From an uncultured Schlesneria sp. (GTDB taxonomy: Bacteria; Planctomycetota; Planctomycetia; Planctomycetales; Planctomycetaceae): DNA of 64,000 bases. This document shows, piece by piece, positions 63,848 to 64,000 of this stretch. The DNA lies in contig CAIMFH010000201.1 in assembly GCA_903840265.1 (NCBI GenBank), positions 1-64,000 of the forward strand. The letters run 5' to 3'. Numbering within the stretch: the stretch's first letter is position 1; each line of letters starts with the position of its first letter. Under the pieces are notes generated by a model. It saw only the letters and a program-made list of their open reading frames with translations. It was not told the origin of the DNA and ran no database searches. Made by a program: the position numbers and the translations under genes.

Positions 63848-64000
63848 CTATTCGTCGATCGTAACGCGTTCGCGGGCGTCACTCGGCAGAACGGCATCCA
63901 ATTGCAAGTTCTTTCGCTCTTCAGCAGAAGGAGGCTGCATCGGACGAATGACTCGAAATCCAACAAACAAAGCGTCGGTCATGTACCAGGCACTCTTGGG
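63848..64000 (-). CDS. C-terminus of a formylglycine-generating-enzyme (SUMF1)-like protein, cut by window end
   Basis: Fifty residues end at a TAG at 63848-63850; the start lies beyond the window. Seen: [18 protein letters not shown], which matches the closing strand of FGE/SUMF1 domains (family pattern W-x-x-x-D-A-x-x-x-G-F-R-V-x-R), followed by a polar tail ([15 protein letters not shown]) after the domain. FGE proteins activate sulfatases by oxidising a Cys to formylglycine; many planctomycete members have other roles. Only the C-terminus can be seen, so domain architecture is unknown. Confidence 0.8.
   Translation of the reverse strand, partial: PKSAWYMTDALFVGFRVIRPMQPPSAEERKNLQLDAVLPSDARERVTIDE

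Overview
The window looks like a chromosomal segment of a planctomycete (Planctomycetota, probably order Planctomycetales). The evidence is the set of families found together: a DUF1559 protein with a prepilin-type N-terminus, a DUF1587/1592/1588/1585 cytochrome-like protein, a lone Tat-exported DUF1501 protein, a large PVC-type heme-binding propeller/HEAT protein, a Tat-exported Gfo/Idh oxidoreductase, a formylglycine-generating-enzyme-like fragment, and a Ser/Thr kinase. Genes sit on both strands in short runs with many small gaps. I saw no rRNA, tRNA, insertion sequence, prophage or CRISPR array.

Layout. 1-5.4 kb: end of a sugar-phosphate transferase gene, then serA, ispH and murA (housekeeping). 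5.6-14.4 kb: exported proteins (Kelch/galactose-oxidase-like, DUF1592 cytochrome-like, DUF1559), an SDR oxidoreductase and a secreted protein of unknown function. 14.5-24.5 kb: penicillin-binding protein 1C, a 61-residue protein, an HtrA-type protease, a PfkB kinase overlapping the region of an RlmI-type methyltransferase, a secreted protein, a CobA-HemD fusion and a small membrane protein. 24.3-35.0 kb: a Tat-exported amidohydrolase whose 3' end runs antisense into the membrane-protein gene, a 1710-residue surface protein that resembles an inverse autotransporter with a beta-helix passenger, a TIM-barrel isomerase and the PVC heme-binding protein. 35.2-38.8 kb: dxr-rseP-small gene operon on the minus strand. 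39.0-41.9 kb: sugar-type ABC ATPase and permease without a binding protein. 42.7-49.2 kb: a minus-strand light-signalling operon made of heme oxygenase, bacteriophytochrome kinase, CheY-like regulator and hybrid kinase. 49.5-54.8 kb: marR and an RND efflux pair with shared putative operator sequences. 54.9-64 kb: DUF1501, nucleoside-hydrolase-like, Ser/Thr kinase, alpha/beta-hydrolase-like, Gfo/Idh oxidoreductase, and the C-terminus of an FGE-like protein cut by the window end.

How genes fit together. dxr and ispH are two steps of the MEP isoprenoid pathway. murA and pbpC, both with intact catalytic residues, argue that this organism makes peptidoglycan. In the phytochrome operon heme oxygenase would supply biliverdin to the photoreceptor in the next gene, and two further signalling genes follow within 4 and 30 bases. 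The marR product probably represses itself and the efflux pair. The most unusual items are the inverse-autotransporter-like giant protein, the complete phytochrome operon, the marR/efflux operator repeats, the ABC permease with a long charged insert, the amidohydrolase tail encoded antisense to its neighbour, and two enzymes whose key active-site residues are replaced. All functional calls come from reading motifs by eye; no database search was run.
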